From Burkholderia gladioli (GTDB taxonomy: Bacteria; Pseudomonadota; Gammaproteobacteria; Burkholderiales; Burkholderiaceae), in assembly GCF_000959725.1 (NCBI RefSeq), contig NZ_CP009322.1:3782001-3846000 (forward strand): a DNA stretch of 64,000 nt, given 5' to 3'. Both the position numbers and the translations under genes were made by a program. The notes under the pieces were generated by a model, which was given only the letters and a program-made list of their open reading frames with translations, did no database searches and was not told the DNA's origin. Below are positions 26,341 through 35,282 of this stretch, one piece after another. Numbering within the stretch: the stretch's first letter is position 1; each line of letters opens with the position of its first letter.

Positions 26341-27732
26341 TCAGATGGTCGGCGTGGCCAGGTGATGCGGATCGCCGAGCGCGTCGGCCACCAGGCGCAG
26401 CGCCTCGCGGCAGTCCTCGGGCGTCTGCGGGCCGCCCAGGCAGAGGCGCATCGCATTGGGCGGGTCGCCGTCGGTGGAGAAGGCCGCGCCCGCCACCGCC
26501 GCCACGCCGCGATTGCGCAACTGCTGGGCCAGCTCGGGCGCGAAGCGATGGCACTCGGCGGGGATCGGCAGCCACAGGTGGAAGCCGTTCGGATGCGCGT
26601 CGAAGCGCCAGTCGCGCAGCACCTGGGCGGCGATCGCCATGCGCGCGCTGCCCTCGGCGCGGATCGCCTCCAGCATCGCCAGCGCGGTGCCGTCGTTGAC
26701 CCACTGGGTGGCCAGCAGCATCGTGTAGGGGCTCGGCATCACCGTGGTGGCGCGCAGCGCGCCGGCGATGCGCTGCGCCTGCCGCGCCGAGGGCGCGAGC
26801 AGATAGGCGATGCGCAGCCCCGCGCCGAAGTTCTTCGACATGCCCGTCACGTAGTAGGTCAGCTCGGGCGCGAGCAGCGCGAGCGGCGGCGGCGCGCCTT
26901 GCGGCAGCATCGCGTAGGCGTCGTCCTCGACGATCGGCACGTTGTAGCGCAACGCCACGTCGGCCAGCGCCTCGCGGCGGTGGAAGGGGAGGGTCAGCGT
27001 GCTGGGGTTCTGCAGGGTGGGATTGCAGTAGAACGCGGCCGGCTTGTGGCTCTTGCAGAGCGACTCGAAGGCATGCGGCAGCGGGCCGTCCTCGTCGCGC
27101 GGCAGCGCCTGCAGGCGCACGCCGAGCTGCGAGGCGATCGCCTTGATGCCGGGATAGGCCAGCGCGTCGAGCGCGAGCGTGTCGCCGGGGCGCGCCAGCA
27201 GCGAGACCAGGGCCACCAGCGCGCTGTGGATGCCGGGGCAGACCAGCACCGCGTCGCCGTTGCAGCCCGGCAGCCGGCGGCCCAGCCAGGCGCGGCCGGC
27301 GGCGCGATCGGCGGGCGCGCCGCCGAAATCCTGGTAGCGCAGCAACTGGTAGGGATCGGCGCGCGCATGCAGCGCGGCGGCCGATTCGGCCAGGCGCGGG
27401 GCCATCGCCGGCGGCTCGGGCGGCATGTTCATCGACATCTCGACGCTGCCGCCGCCCGACAGCGGCAAGGTCTGGGTCGGGCCGCGCACGAAGGTGCCGC
27501 TGCCGGCGCGGCTGTCGAGCAGGCCGCGCTTGCGCGCCTCGGCGTAGGCGCGTGCCACCGTGGTGTAGTTCAGGCGCAGCACGTCGGCCAGCTCGCGCAG
27601 GCCCGGCATGCGGTCGCGCGGCTTGAGCCGGCCCACCGCCACGTCCTCCTCGATCAGTTCCGGAATCAGCAGATAGGCGGGCTGGCGGCTTTCGGCCAGC
27701 CGTTTCGACCAATGGGCGAGCGAGTGATCCAT
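26341..27732 (-). CDS. MocR-type regulator divergent from the Nit1C cluster
   Basis: A 463-residue GntR-aminotransferase fusion. The winged helix lies at about residues 15-85 (RLKPRDRMPGLRELADVLRL, YTTVARAYAEAR). The aminotransferase domain contains the NPTLQNPS motif, VEDDAYAM and the PLP lysine in TGMSKNFGAGLR. The wide gap to nitB contains two phased direct repeats typical of MocR sites. Its placement makes it the likely regulator of the nitrogen-related Nit1C genes. This differs from the sigma54-dependent NitA regulator I recall for Pseudomonas Nit1C clusters. It is only distantly similar to the MocR gene upstream of cyoA. Confidence 0.92.
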   Translation of the reverse strand: MDHSLAHWSKRLAESRQPAYLLIPELIEEDVAVGRLKPRDRMPGLRELADVLRLNYTTVARAYAEARKRGLLDSRAGSGTFVRGPTQTLPLSGGGSVEMSMNMPPEPPAMAPRLAESAAALHARADPYQLLRYQDFGGAPADRAAGRAWLGRRLPGCNGDAVLVCPGIHSALVALVSLLARPGDTLALDALAYPGIKAIASQLGVRLQALPRDEDGPLPHAFESLCKSHKPAAFYCNPTLQNPSTLTLPFHRREALADVALRYNVPIVEDDAYAMLPQGAPPPLALLAPELTYYVTGMSKNFGAGLRIAYLLAPSARQAQRIAGALRATTVMPSPYTMLLATQWVNDGTALAMLEAIRAEGSARMAIAAQVLRDWRFDAHPNGFHLWLPIPAECHRFAPELAQQLRNRGVAAVAGAAFSTDGDPPNAMRLCLGGPQTPEDCREALRLVADALGDPHHLATPTI

Positions 27733-27800
27733 GGCGGGCGTCCCTGCAGGCGGTTGACCTCGATGCGCCCGACGTTAACACGCGAATCCTCGCGAAAAAA

Positions 27801-27832
27801 AAATCGATCGGATGCCGAATCGAAATCGATCG
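27801..27832. promoter_or_regulatory. Candidate MocR operator: two phased direct repeats
   Basis: The ten-base word AAATCGATCG occurs twice in the same orientation with starts 22 bases apart, i.e. two helical turns, about 70 bases upstream of the MocR start. The rest of the 381-base gap to nitB is GC-rich and shows no other gene; I found no convincing -24/-12 sigma54 element in it. Confidence 0.5.
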
Positions 27833-28113
27833 CATTGATCGGGTGACAGATCGTTTTTGATGCAGGCATGCACGCACGAGGCGCATCGCGCTGCGCCAGC
27901 GCGGTGCGCGCCGGCGGCGCGGCGCGGGGCCGGGCACCGCGCCGGCGCACCCGGCACGGGGGACGATCGCGCGTTTTGCGGCCCCGCCTTCTCGATGATC
28001 GGATGGTGATCGCATCGCGGCGCGGCGCGGCGGCATGGCGGTTGCGTGAGCAATGGCGTGCGGGCGGCAGCCGCCCGAGCACCCGACACCCTCACCGACA
28101 CATGGAGAACGCG

Positions 28114-28596
28114 ATGCCCGCCGTCAACCACCCGCAACACCAGAAAGGCGATGTGCTGGTCGATTACGAAGAGAAGGTATTCGAGGACGTGAAGGCGGAG
28201 CCGGGCGAGAAGGCGCTGGTGACCTTCCACACGGTCGCCTTCGAAGGCTCGATCGGCTTCGTCAACCTGCTGCAGGCCACGCGGCTGCAGCGCAAGGGTT
28301 TCGAGACCTCGGTGCTGCTGTACGGCCCCGGCGTGACGCTGGGCCTGCAGCGCGGCTTCCCCACGCTCGGCGACGAGGCCTTCCCCGGCCACCTGAACTT
28401 CAACAAGCAGTTGCTGAAGTTCATGGAGGAAGGCGGCAAGGTCTATGCGTGCCGCTTCGCGCTGCAGGCCCTCTATGGCCACGGCGAGGCCTCGCTGATC
28501 GAGGGCATCCGCCCGATCAACCCGCTCGACGTGCTCGACCTGCAGCTGCTCCACCGCAAGGAAGACGCGCTGATCATCCACACCTGGACCGTCTGA
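28114..28596 (+). CDS. nitB: MSMEG_0572/Sll0783-family nitrogen-starvation protein (NitB)
   Basis: A 160-residue cytosolic protein of the family that always opens Nit1C clusters; its molecular function is unknown. In Synechocystis the homologue Sll0783 responds to nitrogen starvation and affects polyhydroxybutyrate accumulation. Recognisable stretches are [34 protein letters not shown] and [18 protein letters not shown]. The fold looks like a small alpha/beta sulfur-carrier (DsrE-like) protein, which is only an impression. The second of two near ATGs is chosen because GGAG lies six bases before it. First gene of the eight-gene run. Confidence 0.9.
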   Translation: MPAVNHPQHQKGDVLVDYEEKVFEDVKAEPGEKALVTFHTVAFEGSIGFVNLLQATRLQRKGFETSVLLYGPGVTLGLQRGFPTLGDEAFPGHLNFNKQLLKFMEEGGKVYACRFALQALYGHGEASLIEGIRPINPLDVLDLQLLHRKEDALIIHTWTV

Positions 28597-28615
28597 GCCA
28601 CGCGCGGGAGCCAGC

Positions 28616-29629
28616 ATGAGCGACAAATCCGTGATTCGCGCGGCCGCCGCCCAGATCGCTCCCGATCTGGCGCGCGCCGCCGCGACGCTCGACAAGGTCT
28701 GCGCGGCGATCGACGAGGCCGCCGCCAAGGGCGTGCAGCTGATCGTGTTCCCGGAAACCTTCGTGCCGTATTACCCGTATTTCTCCTTCGTGCGCCCGCC
28801 GGTGGCTTCCGGCGCCGAGCACATGCGGCTCTACGAGGAGGCGGTGGTGGTGCCGGGGCCGGTCACCGAGGCGGTGGCCGAGCGCGCGCGGCGGCACGGC
28901 ATGGTGGTGGTGCTCGGCGTCAACGAGCGCGACCACGGCAGCCTCTACAACACCCAGCTGGTGTTCGACGCCGACGGCAGCCTGCTGCTCAAGCGCCGCA
29001 AGCTCACGCCCACCTTCCACGAGCGGATGATCTGGGGGCAGGGCGACGCGGCCGGGCTCAGGGTGGTCGACACGGCGGTCGGCCGCGTCGGCGCGCTGGC
29101 CTGCTGGGAGCACTACAACCCGCTGGCGCGCTACGCGCTGATGGCGCAGCACGAGCAGATCCACTGCGCGCAGTTCCCGGGCTCGCTGGTCGGGCCGATC
29201 TTCGCCGAGCAGATCGACGTGACGATCCGCCATCACGCGCTCGAATCGGGCTGCTTCGTGGTCAATGCCACCGGCTGGCTCAGCGACGCGCAGATCGAGT
29301 CGATCACGCCCGACCCGGGCCTGCAGAAGGCGCTGCGCGGCGGCTGCCACAGCGCCATCGTCTCGCCCGAGGGCCAGCACCTGGCCGAGCCGCTGCGCGA
29401 GGGCGAGGGCCTGGTGATCGCCGACCTCGACCTGTCGCTGATCACCAAGCGCAAGCGGATGATGGATTCGGTCGGCCATTACGCGCGGCCCGAGCTGCTC
29501 AGTCTCGCCATCAACGACCGGCCCGCCATGCCCGTCACGGCCATGGCGCCGGCTTATCCCTTCCCCGCAGGAGCTGTCGATGAACGCCATCGCGAAACCG
29601 TCGGTGCAGAGCCGGCAACTGATCACTGA
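28616..29629 (+). CDS. nitC: Nit1-type nitrilase (NitC)
   Basis: A 337-residue nitrilase hydrolysing a nitrile to acid and ammonia. The catalytic triad is intact: Glu47 in [11 protein letters not shown], Lys129 in [12 protein letters not shown] and Cys163 in [10 protein letters not shown]. The sequence is of the Nit6803 class, the only nitrilase class found in these clusters. In cyanotrophic Pseudomonas the equivalent NitC is required for growth on cyanide; its true substrate is debated. The C-terminal end overlaps the next gene by 50 bases, so the last 17 residues are encoded twice in different frames. Clear GGGAG upstream. Confidence 0.95.
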   Translation: MSDKSVIRAAAAQIAPDLARAAATLDKVCAAIDEAAAKGVQLIVFPETFVPYYPYFSFVRPPVASGAEHMRLYEEAVVVPGPVTEAVAERARRHGMVVVLGVNERDHGSLYNTQLVFDADGSLLLKRRKLTPTFHERMIWGQGDAAGLRVVDTAVGRVGALACWEHYNPLARYALMAQHEQIHCAQFPGSLVGPIFAEQIDVTIRHHALESGCFVVNATGWLSDAQIESITPDPGLQKALRGGCHSAIVSPEGQHLAEPLREGEGLVIADLDLSLITKRKRMMDSVGHYARPELLSLAINDRPAMPVTAMAPAYPFPAGAVDERHRETVGAEPATDH

Positions 29630-30692
29630 GCTGCAATCGGTCGGGCTGCGCCTGGTCGACCCGAAGGCCGGCGTCGCGAGCCGCCGCGGCGGCGCCGGGC
29701 CCTCGGACCACAAGGCCGTGACGGTCGACGGCGTGACCGTGATGGTGCCGGTGCATACCAGCACCGCCTGGGATTCGCCCTACGTGGCGGGCGCGCCCGA
29801 CGCGCTCGGCGCCAGCACGCTCACGCGCGGCAGCATCCCGATCGCCGAGATCCGCTTTCCGGCGCAGCCGCGCTTCTACGCGCTGCAGACGCTCGACGGC
29901 GTGCCCTATTCGCAGATCGCCACGCTGCACGGCGCCGACGTGCTCGCCACCACGGTGCTGCAGACCTGCATCCGCTACGAGAGCCGCCGCAAGATGTGCC
30001 AGTTCTGCTCGATCGGGCAGTCGCTGGCGGCGGGCCGCACCATCGCGCGCAAGACGCCCGAGCAACTGGCGGAAGTGGCGCGCGCGGCGGTGCTGCTCGA
30101 CGGCGTGAAGCACATGGTGCTGACCACCGGCACGCCGGCCGCGAGCGACCGCGGCGCCAGCATCCTGTGCGACAGCGCCTTCGCGATCCGCGCCGCCGTC
30201 GACCTGCCGATCCAGGGCCAGTGCGAGCCGCCCGACGACGACGCCTGGTTCGCGCGCATGAAGGCCAGCGGCATCGACACGCTCGGCATGCACCTGGAGG
30301 CCGTCACGCCGGCGGTGCGCGAGCGGATCATGCCGGGCAAGGCCAGCGTGCCGCTGTCGCGCTACCTCGACGCCTTCGACGCGGCGGTGGCGGTGTTCGG
30401 GCGCGGGCAGGTCAGCACCTACATCCTGGCCGGCCTCGGCGACACGCCCGAGGCGATCCTGGCGATGTCCGAGGACCTGATCGCGCGCGGCGTCTATCCC
30501 TTCGTGGTGCCCTTCGTGCCGATCAGCGGCACGCCGCTGGAGAGCCATCCCGCGCCGTCGCCGGCCTTCATGCGCGAGGTGCTGGCGCCGCTCGGCGCGA
30601 TGCTGGGCGCGGCGGGGCTGCGCTCGGCCGACATCAAGGCCGGCTGCGGGAAATGCGGCGCCTGCTCGTCGCTGTCGACCTACGAGGCCTGA
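29580..30692 (+). CDS. nitD: MSMEG_0568-family radical SAM protein (NitD)
   Basis: A 370-residue radical SAM enzyme. The cluster motif is C-x9-C-x2-C ([15 protein letters not shown]) rather than the usual C-x3-C-x2-C. A second cysteine group C-x2-C-x2-C ([10 protein letters not shown]) lies at the extreme C-terminus and could hold an auxiliary cluster. The core has barrel-type features reminiscent of biotin synthase/HydE. The reaction is unknown. GCAGGAG precedes the ATG inside the nitrilase gene, so the overlap is real and not an over-long start. The next gene begins two bases after its stop. Confidence 0.93.
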   Translation: MNAIAKPSVQSRQLITELQSVGLRLVDPKAGVASRRGGAGPSDHKAVTVDGVTVMVPVHTSTAWDSPYVAGAPDALGASTLTRGSIPIAEIRFPAQPRFYALQTLDGVPYSQIATLHGADVLATTVLQTCIRYESRRKMCQFCSIGQSLAAGRTIARKTPEQLAEVARAAVLLDGVKHMVLTTGTPAASDRGASILCDSAFAIRAAVDLPIQGQCEPPDDDAWFARMKASGIDTLGMHLEAVTPAVRERIMPGKASVPLSRYLDAFDAAVAVFGRGQVSTYILAGLGDTPEAILAMSEDLIARGVYPFVVPFVPISGTPLESHPAPSPAFMREVLAPLGAMLGAAGLRSADIKAGCGKCGACSSLSTYEA

Positions 30693-30694
30693 GC

Positions 30695-31255
30695 ATGGAT
30701 TGCGACGCGATGTGGGAGAGCGGCGCGGCGCTGGCCTACCGGCCCGCCGAATACCGGATCAAGTGGGCGGCGCTGCCCTGGGAGATCGGGGAGGCCTATC
30801 GGCTGCGCCGCGCGGTGTTCTGCGTCGAGCAGGGCGTGTTCGTCGGCGACGATCGCGACGAGGCCGACGACACGGCGCAGTTGCTGGTGGCCGTGAGTGG
30901 CTGCGCCGGCCTGCCCGACCAGGTGGTGGGCACGGTGCGCATCCACGAAACGGCGCCGGGCGTCTGGCTCGGCTCGCGGCTGGCGGTGCATGCCGCGTTC
31001 CGCAATCACGGCCGCATCGGCACCACCCTGATCGGGCTCGCGGTGAGCAGCGCGCACGCGCTGGGCTGTCGCGAATTCCACGCGCACGTGCAGGTGCAGA
31101 ACGTGCCGCTGTTCGAGCGCCTGCACTGGCGCTCGCTCGGCGAGGAGATGCTGCACGGGCGCCTGCATCACCGCATGCTGGCCGATCTCGCTCACTACCC
31201 GCCCTGCGCCACGCCGTACGCGGGTTTCGTGATGCCGGCGGGAGGCGCGCGATGA
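30695..31255 (+). CDS. nitE: MSMEG_0567/Sll0786-family GNAT acetyltransferase (NitE)
   Basis: A 186-residue GNAT-fold protein. The N-terminal WEIGEAYRLRRAVFCVEQGVF, followed by an acetyl-CoA-binding-like NHGRIGTTLIGLAVSSAHA, matches the acyltransferase of Nit1C clusters, also similar to acyl-homoserine-lactone-synthase-like GNATs in the RxVFCxEQ region. Substrate unknown; an intermediate from the nitrilase or radical SAM step is a natural guess. It overlaps the next gene by four bases. Confidence 0.9.
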   Translation: MDCDAMWESGAALAYRPAEYRIKWAALPWEIGEAYRLRRAVFCVEQGVFVGDDRDEADDTAQLLVAVSGCAGLPDQVVGTVRIHETAPGVWLGSRLAVHAAFRNHGRIGTTLIGLAVSSAHALGCREFHAHVQVQNVPLFERLHWRSLGEEMLHGRLHHRMLADLAHYPPCATPYAGFVMPAGGAR

Positions 31256-32238
31256 GCCTCGCCGAGCGGATTGCCGGGCTGCGCGCCAGCCGCGGTTTCG
31301 CGCACAAGACCGATATCGCGGGCGTGGTCGGCGCGCTGGCGCGGGCCTTGCCGAACGGCGCGGCCGATCTCGCGCAGGCGGTGGCGGTGGGCGACGACTG
31401 CGCGGCGATCGCCGATGGCGACGGCTACCTGCTGTTCGCGATCGAGGGGCTGGTGGCCGACTTCGTCGAGGCCATGCCCTGGTTCGCCGGCTACAGCGGC
31501 GTGATGGTCAACCTCAGCGATATTTATGCGATGGGTGGCCGGCCGATCGCGGTGGTGGACGCGCTCTGGAGCGAAGGGCTCGACGCCGCGCGCGCCGTGC
31601 TCGACGGCATGGCCGCTGCCTCGACCGCCTACGGCGTGCCGATCGTCGGCGGCCACAGCAATGCGCGCGCCGGCAGCGCGCAGCTCGCGGTGGCGGTGCT
31701 CGGCCGCGCGCGCCGGCTGTTGTCGAGCTTCGCGGCGCGCCCCGGCGACCGGCTGTTGATGGCTGTCGACCTGCGCGGGCGCTTCGAGGATCCCTATCCG
31801 TTCTGGAACGCCTCGGTGGGCGCGCCGGGCGCGCGGCTGCGCGGCGATCTGGAACTGCTGCCGGCGCTGGCCGAGGACGGCCTGTGCGAGGCTGCCAAGG
31901 ACATCAGCATGGCGGGCCTGCTGGGCACCGCGCTGATGCTGCTGGAGGCCTCGCAGGTCGGCGCGCGTATCGATCTGGACGCGGTGCCGCGTCCCGAGGG
32001 CGTCGATTTCGATCGCTGGCTCGGCGCCTTTCCCAGCTACGGCTTCCTGCTGTCGGTGCGCGAGGCGCGGGTGGCGCAGGTAGTCGAGCGCTTCGTCGCG
32101 CGCGGTCTGGCCTGCGCGCCGATCGGCGTGGTCGACGCGTCGCGCGAGCTGGTGCTTGCCGAAGGCAGCGAAACCGGGCGCCTGTGGGACCTGCGCGAGA
32201 CGCCCTTCATCGGCGCCGCGCCGGGAGCGGCGCGATGA
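31252..32238 (+). CDS. nitF: Sll0787-family AIR synthase-like protein (NitF)
   Basis: A 328-residue protein of the PurM/AIR-synthase superfamily, whose members use ATP to activate an amide or similar group. Visible are the GDDCAAI motif at about residue 45, MVNLSDIYAMGGRPIAVVDA, VGGHSN and the C-terminal GLLGTALMLLEAS. Related enzymes include thiamine-phosphate kinase, HypE and selenophosphate synthetase. ATP use is likely; the substrate is unknown. Linked to its neighbours by ATGA overlaps on both sides. Confidence 0.9.
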   Translation: MSLAERIAGLRASRGFAHKTDIAGVVGALARALPNGAADLAQAVAVGDDCAAIADGDGYLLFAIEGLVADFVEAMPWFAGYSGVMVNLSDIYAMGGRPIAVVDALWSEGLDAARAVLDGMAAASTAYGVPIVGGHSNARAGSAQLAVAVLGRARRLLSSFAARPGDRLLMAVDLRGRFEDPYPFWNASVGAPGARLRGDLELLPALAEDGLCEAAKDISMAGLLGTALMLLEASQVGARIDLDAVPRPEGVDFDRWLGAFPSYGFLLSVREARVAQVVERFVARGLACAPIGVVDASRELVLAEGSETGRLWDLRETPFIGAAPGAAR

Positions 32239-33473
32239 GCGCGGCGCGCCTGCGGATCGGGCTGTTCACGCATTCGGTGAATCCGCGCGGCGGCGTGGTT
32301 CATACGCTGGAACTGGCGCGCGCGCTCGGCGCGGCCGGGCACGAGGTCAGCGTGGTGGCGCCGGCCGGGCCGTGCGAGCGGATGTTCCGCCGCGACGGCG
32401 AAGGCGAGGCCTATCGCGTGGTGCTGGCGCACACGCGGGCGCAGGCTGCCGATACGGTGTCGATGGTGGCCACGCGGATCGCCGCGATCCGTGCCGCCTT
32501 CGATCGCCGCGAGCTGGCCGGCTTCGACGTGCTGCACGCGCAGGACAGCATCAGCGGCAACGCGCTGGCCGAATGGAAGGCCGAAGGCGCGATCCCGGGT
32601 TTCCTGCGCACCGTCCATCATCTCGATACCTTCGCCGATCCGCGCCTGGCCGCCTGGCAGCGGCGCGCCTGGCGCGATGCTGATCGCGTGCTGTGCGTGA
32701 GCGCGGCATGGACCGCGCGGATGCGCGACGAGCATGGCGTGGCGGTCTTGCAGGTGGCCAATGGCGTCGATGTCGAGCGCTTCGGCAGCGCCCGCGCGGC
32801 CGATATCGATGCGATACGCCGGCGCTTCGGACTGCGCGAGGCGGGGCCGATCGTGCTGGCGATCGGCGGCATCGAGGCGCGCAAGAACACGCGCGCCCTG
32901 CTCGAAGCCTTCGCGCTGCTGCGGCGCGCGCAACCGGGCATGCAACTGGTGATCGCCGGCGGCGCTAGCCTGCTCGACCACGATGCCTATACACGCGGCT
33001 TCGTCGCGCGCGCTGCCGAACTGGGTTTGAAGATCGGCGCCGGCGAGGCGGTGGTGGCGACGGGCACGCTCGACGACACGCAGGTCGTCGCGCTGCTGCA
33101 TGCGGCCGACGTGGTGTCGATGGTCTCGCTGCGCGAGGGCTTCGGGCTGGTGGTGCTCGAGGCGCTGGCGGCGCGGCGGCCGGTGGTGGTGTCGCGCATC
33201 GCGCCCTTCACCGAGCATCTCGACGCGCGCACCGCCGTGTGGGCCGACCCTGGCGAGCCGGCCTCGATCGCCGCCGCGCTGCGCGACGCGCTCGACGGCC
33301 GGCGGCTGCCCGATTTCCGCGAGGCGGTGCCGGCGCTGCTGGCGCGCTTCGGCTGGGCCGCCAGCGCGGCCGCCCATCTGGCGATCTACCGGGACTGGCT
33401 GCGAGCGCGCGAGCGCGAGCCGGCCGTCGAACTCGCCGATCCTCCCCTCATCACCGCACCACAGGAAACCTGA
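32235..33473 (+). CDS. MSMEG_0565-family GT4 glycosyltransferase
   Basis: A 412-residue glycosyltransferase of the GT4 type. The N-terminal domain has HSVNPRGGVVHTLELARAL, and the C-terminal sugar-nucleotide site has REGFGLVVLEALAARRPVV with the E-x7-E pattern. This family occurs specifically in the longer version of Nit1C clusters, implying that the pathway product, or a peptide or carrier, is glycosylated. Neither donor nor acceptor is known. The next gene starts two bases after its stop. Confidence 0.92.
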   Translation: MSAARLRIGLFTHSVNPRGGVVHTLELARALGAAGHEVSVVAPAGPCERMFRRDGEGEAYRVVLAHTRAQAADTVSMVATRIAAIRAAFDRRELAGFDVLHAQDSISGNALAEWKAEGAIPGFLRTVHHLDTFADPRLAAWQRRAWRDADRVLCVSAAWTARMRDEHGVAVLQVANGVDVERFGSARAADIDAIRRRFGLREAGPIVLAIGGIEARKNTRALLEAFALLRRAQPGMQLVIAGGASLLDHDAYTRGFVARAAELGLKIGAGEAVVATGTLDDTQVVALLHAADVVSMVSLREGFGLVVLEALAARRPVVVSRIAPFTEHLDARTAVWADPGEPASIAAALRDALDGRRLPDFREAVPALLARFGWAASAAAHLAIYRDWLRAREREPAVELADPPLITAPQET

Positions 33474-33475
33474 TC

Positions 33476-33760
33476 ATGCCCGTCATGCACTTCCGGGTCC
33501 GCTGGCCCGATGCCACGGAAACGCGCTGTTATTCGCCGTCCACCGTCGTCGCCGACTACTTCACGCCCGGCAGCGAGTACCCGCTCGACGACTTCGTCGC
33601 GCGCTCGCGCGAATCGCTCGGGATCGCCTCGGAGCGGGTGCGCGCCAAGTTCGGCTTCGCCTGCTCGGCCGCGATGGACGAGCTCGCGCGCATCGAGGCG
33701 CTGGCCGAGCGCTTCGGCCAGCAGGCCGAGGCCAGCGTGACCGTGCTCGCGCTCGAATGA
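33476..33760 (+). CDS. MSMEG_0570-family nitrogen-starvation protein
   Basis: A 94-residue protein conserved in Nit1C clusters (MPVMHFRVRWPDATETRCYS; YPLDDFVARSRESL). No catalytic motif is visible. Its size and position suggest an accessory or carrier-like protein. Two cysteines, at about residues 18 and 61, are the only obvious reactive residues. It starts two bases after the glycosyltransferase stop. Confidence 0.9.
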   Translation: MPVMHFRVRWPDATETRCYSPSTVVADYFTPGSEYPLDDFVARSRESLGIASERVRAKFGFACSAAMDELARIEALAERFGQQAEASVTVLALE

Positions 33761-33811
33761 ACCGGCCGCCCGTGCCCGGAACCCGGCCCGCCCATCTTCA
33801 GGAGCCCAAAC

Positions 33812-35134
33812 ATGTCGACTTCCGCGATTTCCGATAAATCCTCGTCCGCCCAGCCCGAGGCGATTCCGCATTACCCCGTGCTGGTCGTCGGCGGCGGTCA
33901 GGCGGGCTTGTCGATCAGCTACTACCTGAAGCAGGCCGGCATCGAGCACCTGGTGTTCGAGAAGGAAACCGTCACGCACGGCTGGCGGCGGCAGCGCTGG
34001 GACGCGTTCTGCCTGGTCACGCCGAACTGGCAGTGCCAATTGCCGGGCCATCCCTATCGCGGCGACGATCCGCACGGCTTCATGACCCGCGACGAGATCA
34101 TCGACTACCTGGACGGCTTCGTCGCGATGGTCGACGCGCCGGTGCTGGAGCACACCGGCGTGCTGCGCGTGACGCGCGAGGAAGACGGCCGCTACCGGGT
34201 GCTCACCACGCGCGGCGCCTACACGGCCGACCAGGTGGTGGTGGCCTCGGGCGGCTATCACACGCCGATCGTGCCGCGCCTGGCCGAGCGCTTGCCGGCC
34301 TCGATCGCGCAGGTCCAGTCCTCGGCCTATCGCAACGCGGCGGCGCTGCCCGAGGGCGGGGTGCTGGTGGTCGGCTCGGGGCAGTCGGGCGCGCAGATCG
34401 CCGAGGACCTGCACCTGGCCGGGCGGCGCGTCACGCTCGCGGTGGGCGACGCGCCGCGCTGCGCGCGCTTCTATCGCGGCCGCGACGTGGTCGACTGGCT
34501 GGCCGACATGCACTACTACGAGATGCCGGTCGAGAAGCACCCGCTGCGCGAAGGCGTGCGCGACAACACCAATCACTACGTGACGGGGCGCGACGGCGGC
34601 CGGGATATCGACCTGCGCCGTTTCGCGGCCGAGGGCATGGAGCTGTATGGCCGCCTCGAGGACTACCGCGACGGCGCGCTGCGTTTCGCCACCAACCTGG
34701 GCGAGTGCCTGGATCGCGCCGACGAGACCTACAACGGCATCAACGCCAGCATCGACGCCTTCATCGCCAAGCAGGGCATCGCGGCGCCGCCGCCGACGCG
34801 CTACGAAGCGAGCTGGCGCCCGGCCGCCGAGCGCGCGGCGCTGCACCTGGCCGATAGCGGGATCGCCGCGATCGTCTGGTGTATCGGCTTCACGCCCGAC
34901 TTCGGCTGGATCGACGTGCCGGTGTTCAACGGCCGCGGCTACCCGGCCCATCGGCGCGGCGTGACCGCGGCGCCGGGGCTCTACTTCGTCGGCCTGCCCT
35001 GGCTGCATACCTGGGGATCGGGACGCTTCTCGGGCATCGCGCGCGATGCGGAGTACCTGGTGGAGCGGATCGTCGGGATGACGGGCACGGCGGCCGACGC
35101 GGCGCGGGCGGCGGTCGAGGGCGTGACGGCCTGA
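33812..35134 (+). CDS. nitH: MSMEG_0569-family flavin-dependent monooxygenase (NitH)
   Basis: A 440-residue flavoprotein of the flavin monooxygenase type. It has the FAD motif VVGGGQAGLSISYYL near residue 25, a second dinucleotide motif VVGSGQSGAQIAEDL near residue 188 for NAD(P)H, and a late ATG-like segment (LYFVGLPWLHTWGSG). Probable NAD(P)H-dependent N- or C-oxidation of the cluster's intermediate; an oxidation step has been considered in cyanide use. Preceded by a good AGGAG, 51 bases after the previous gene. Last gene of the cluster. Confidence 0.93.
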   Translation: MSTSAISDKSSSAQPEAIPHYPVLVVGGGQAGLSISYYLKQAGIEHLVFEKETVTHGWRRQRWDAFCLVTPNWQCQLPGHPYRGDDPHGFMTRDEIIDYLDGFVAMVDAPVLEHTGVLRVTREEDGRYRVLTTRGAYTADQVVVASGGYHTPIVPRLAERLPASIAQVQSSAYRNAAALPEGGVLVVGSGQSGAQIAEDLHLAGRRVTLAVGDAPRCARFYRGRDVVDWLADMHYYEMPVEKHPLREGVRDNTNHYVTGRDGGRDIDLRRFAAEGMELYGRLEDYRDGALRFATNLGECLDRADETYNGINASIDAFIAKQGIAAPPPTRYEASWRPAAERAALHLADSGIAAIVWCIGFTPDFGWIDVPVFNGRGYPAHRRGVTAAPGLYFVGLPWLHTWGSGRFSGIARDAEYLVERIVGMTGTAADAARAAVEGVTA

Positions 35135-35141
35135 GTTGGCG

Positions 35142-35186
35142 GCGCGGCGGGCGCGGCGGGCGAGGCGGGCGAGGCGGGCGAGGCGG
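35142..35186. repeat. Five tandem 9-bp units after the Nit1C cluster
   Basis: Five consecutive nine-base units, two of GCGCGGCGG then three of GCGAGGCGG, start seven bases past the nitH stop. The unit resembles the one in the lipoprotein gene near the left end. Noncoding; effect on transcription end unknown. Confidence 0.85.
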
Positions 35187-35282
35187 GGCGGCGGACTGTA
35201 ACGGAAGGAAATATTTTTCGGCGACGGGTTTCGCTTCGATCCGGTGTTCAATCCTCCAATCGCGCTCCCAGGGCCACCACCG

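Noticed and set aside
28036..28054. Sigma54-like GG...GC spacing upstream of nitB
   Set aside because: The spacing is eleven rather than ten and the flanking consensus is missing.
27868..28113. N-terminal extension of nitB in the same frame
   Set aside because: The extension is Arg/Ala-rich and unlike the family; a GGAG site is six bases before the internal ATG.
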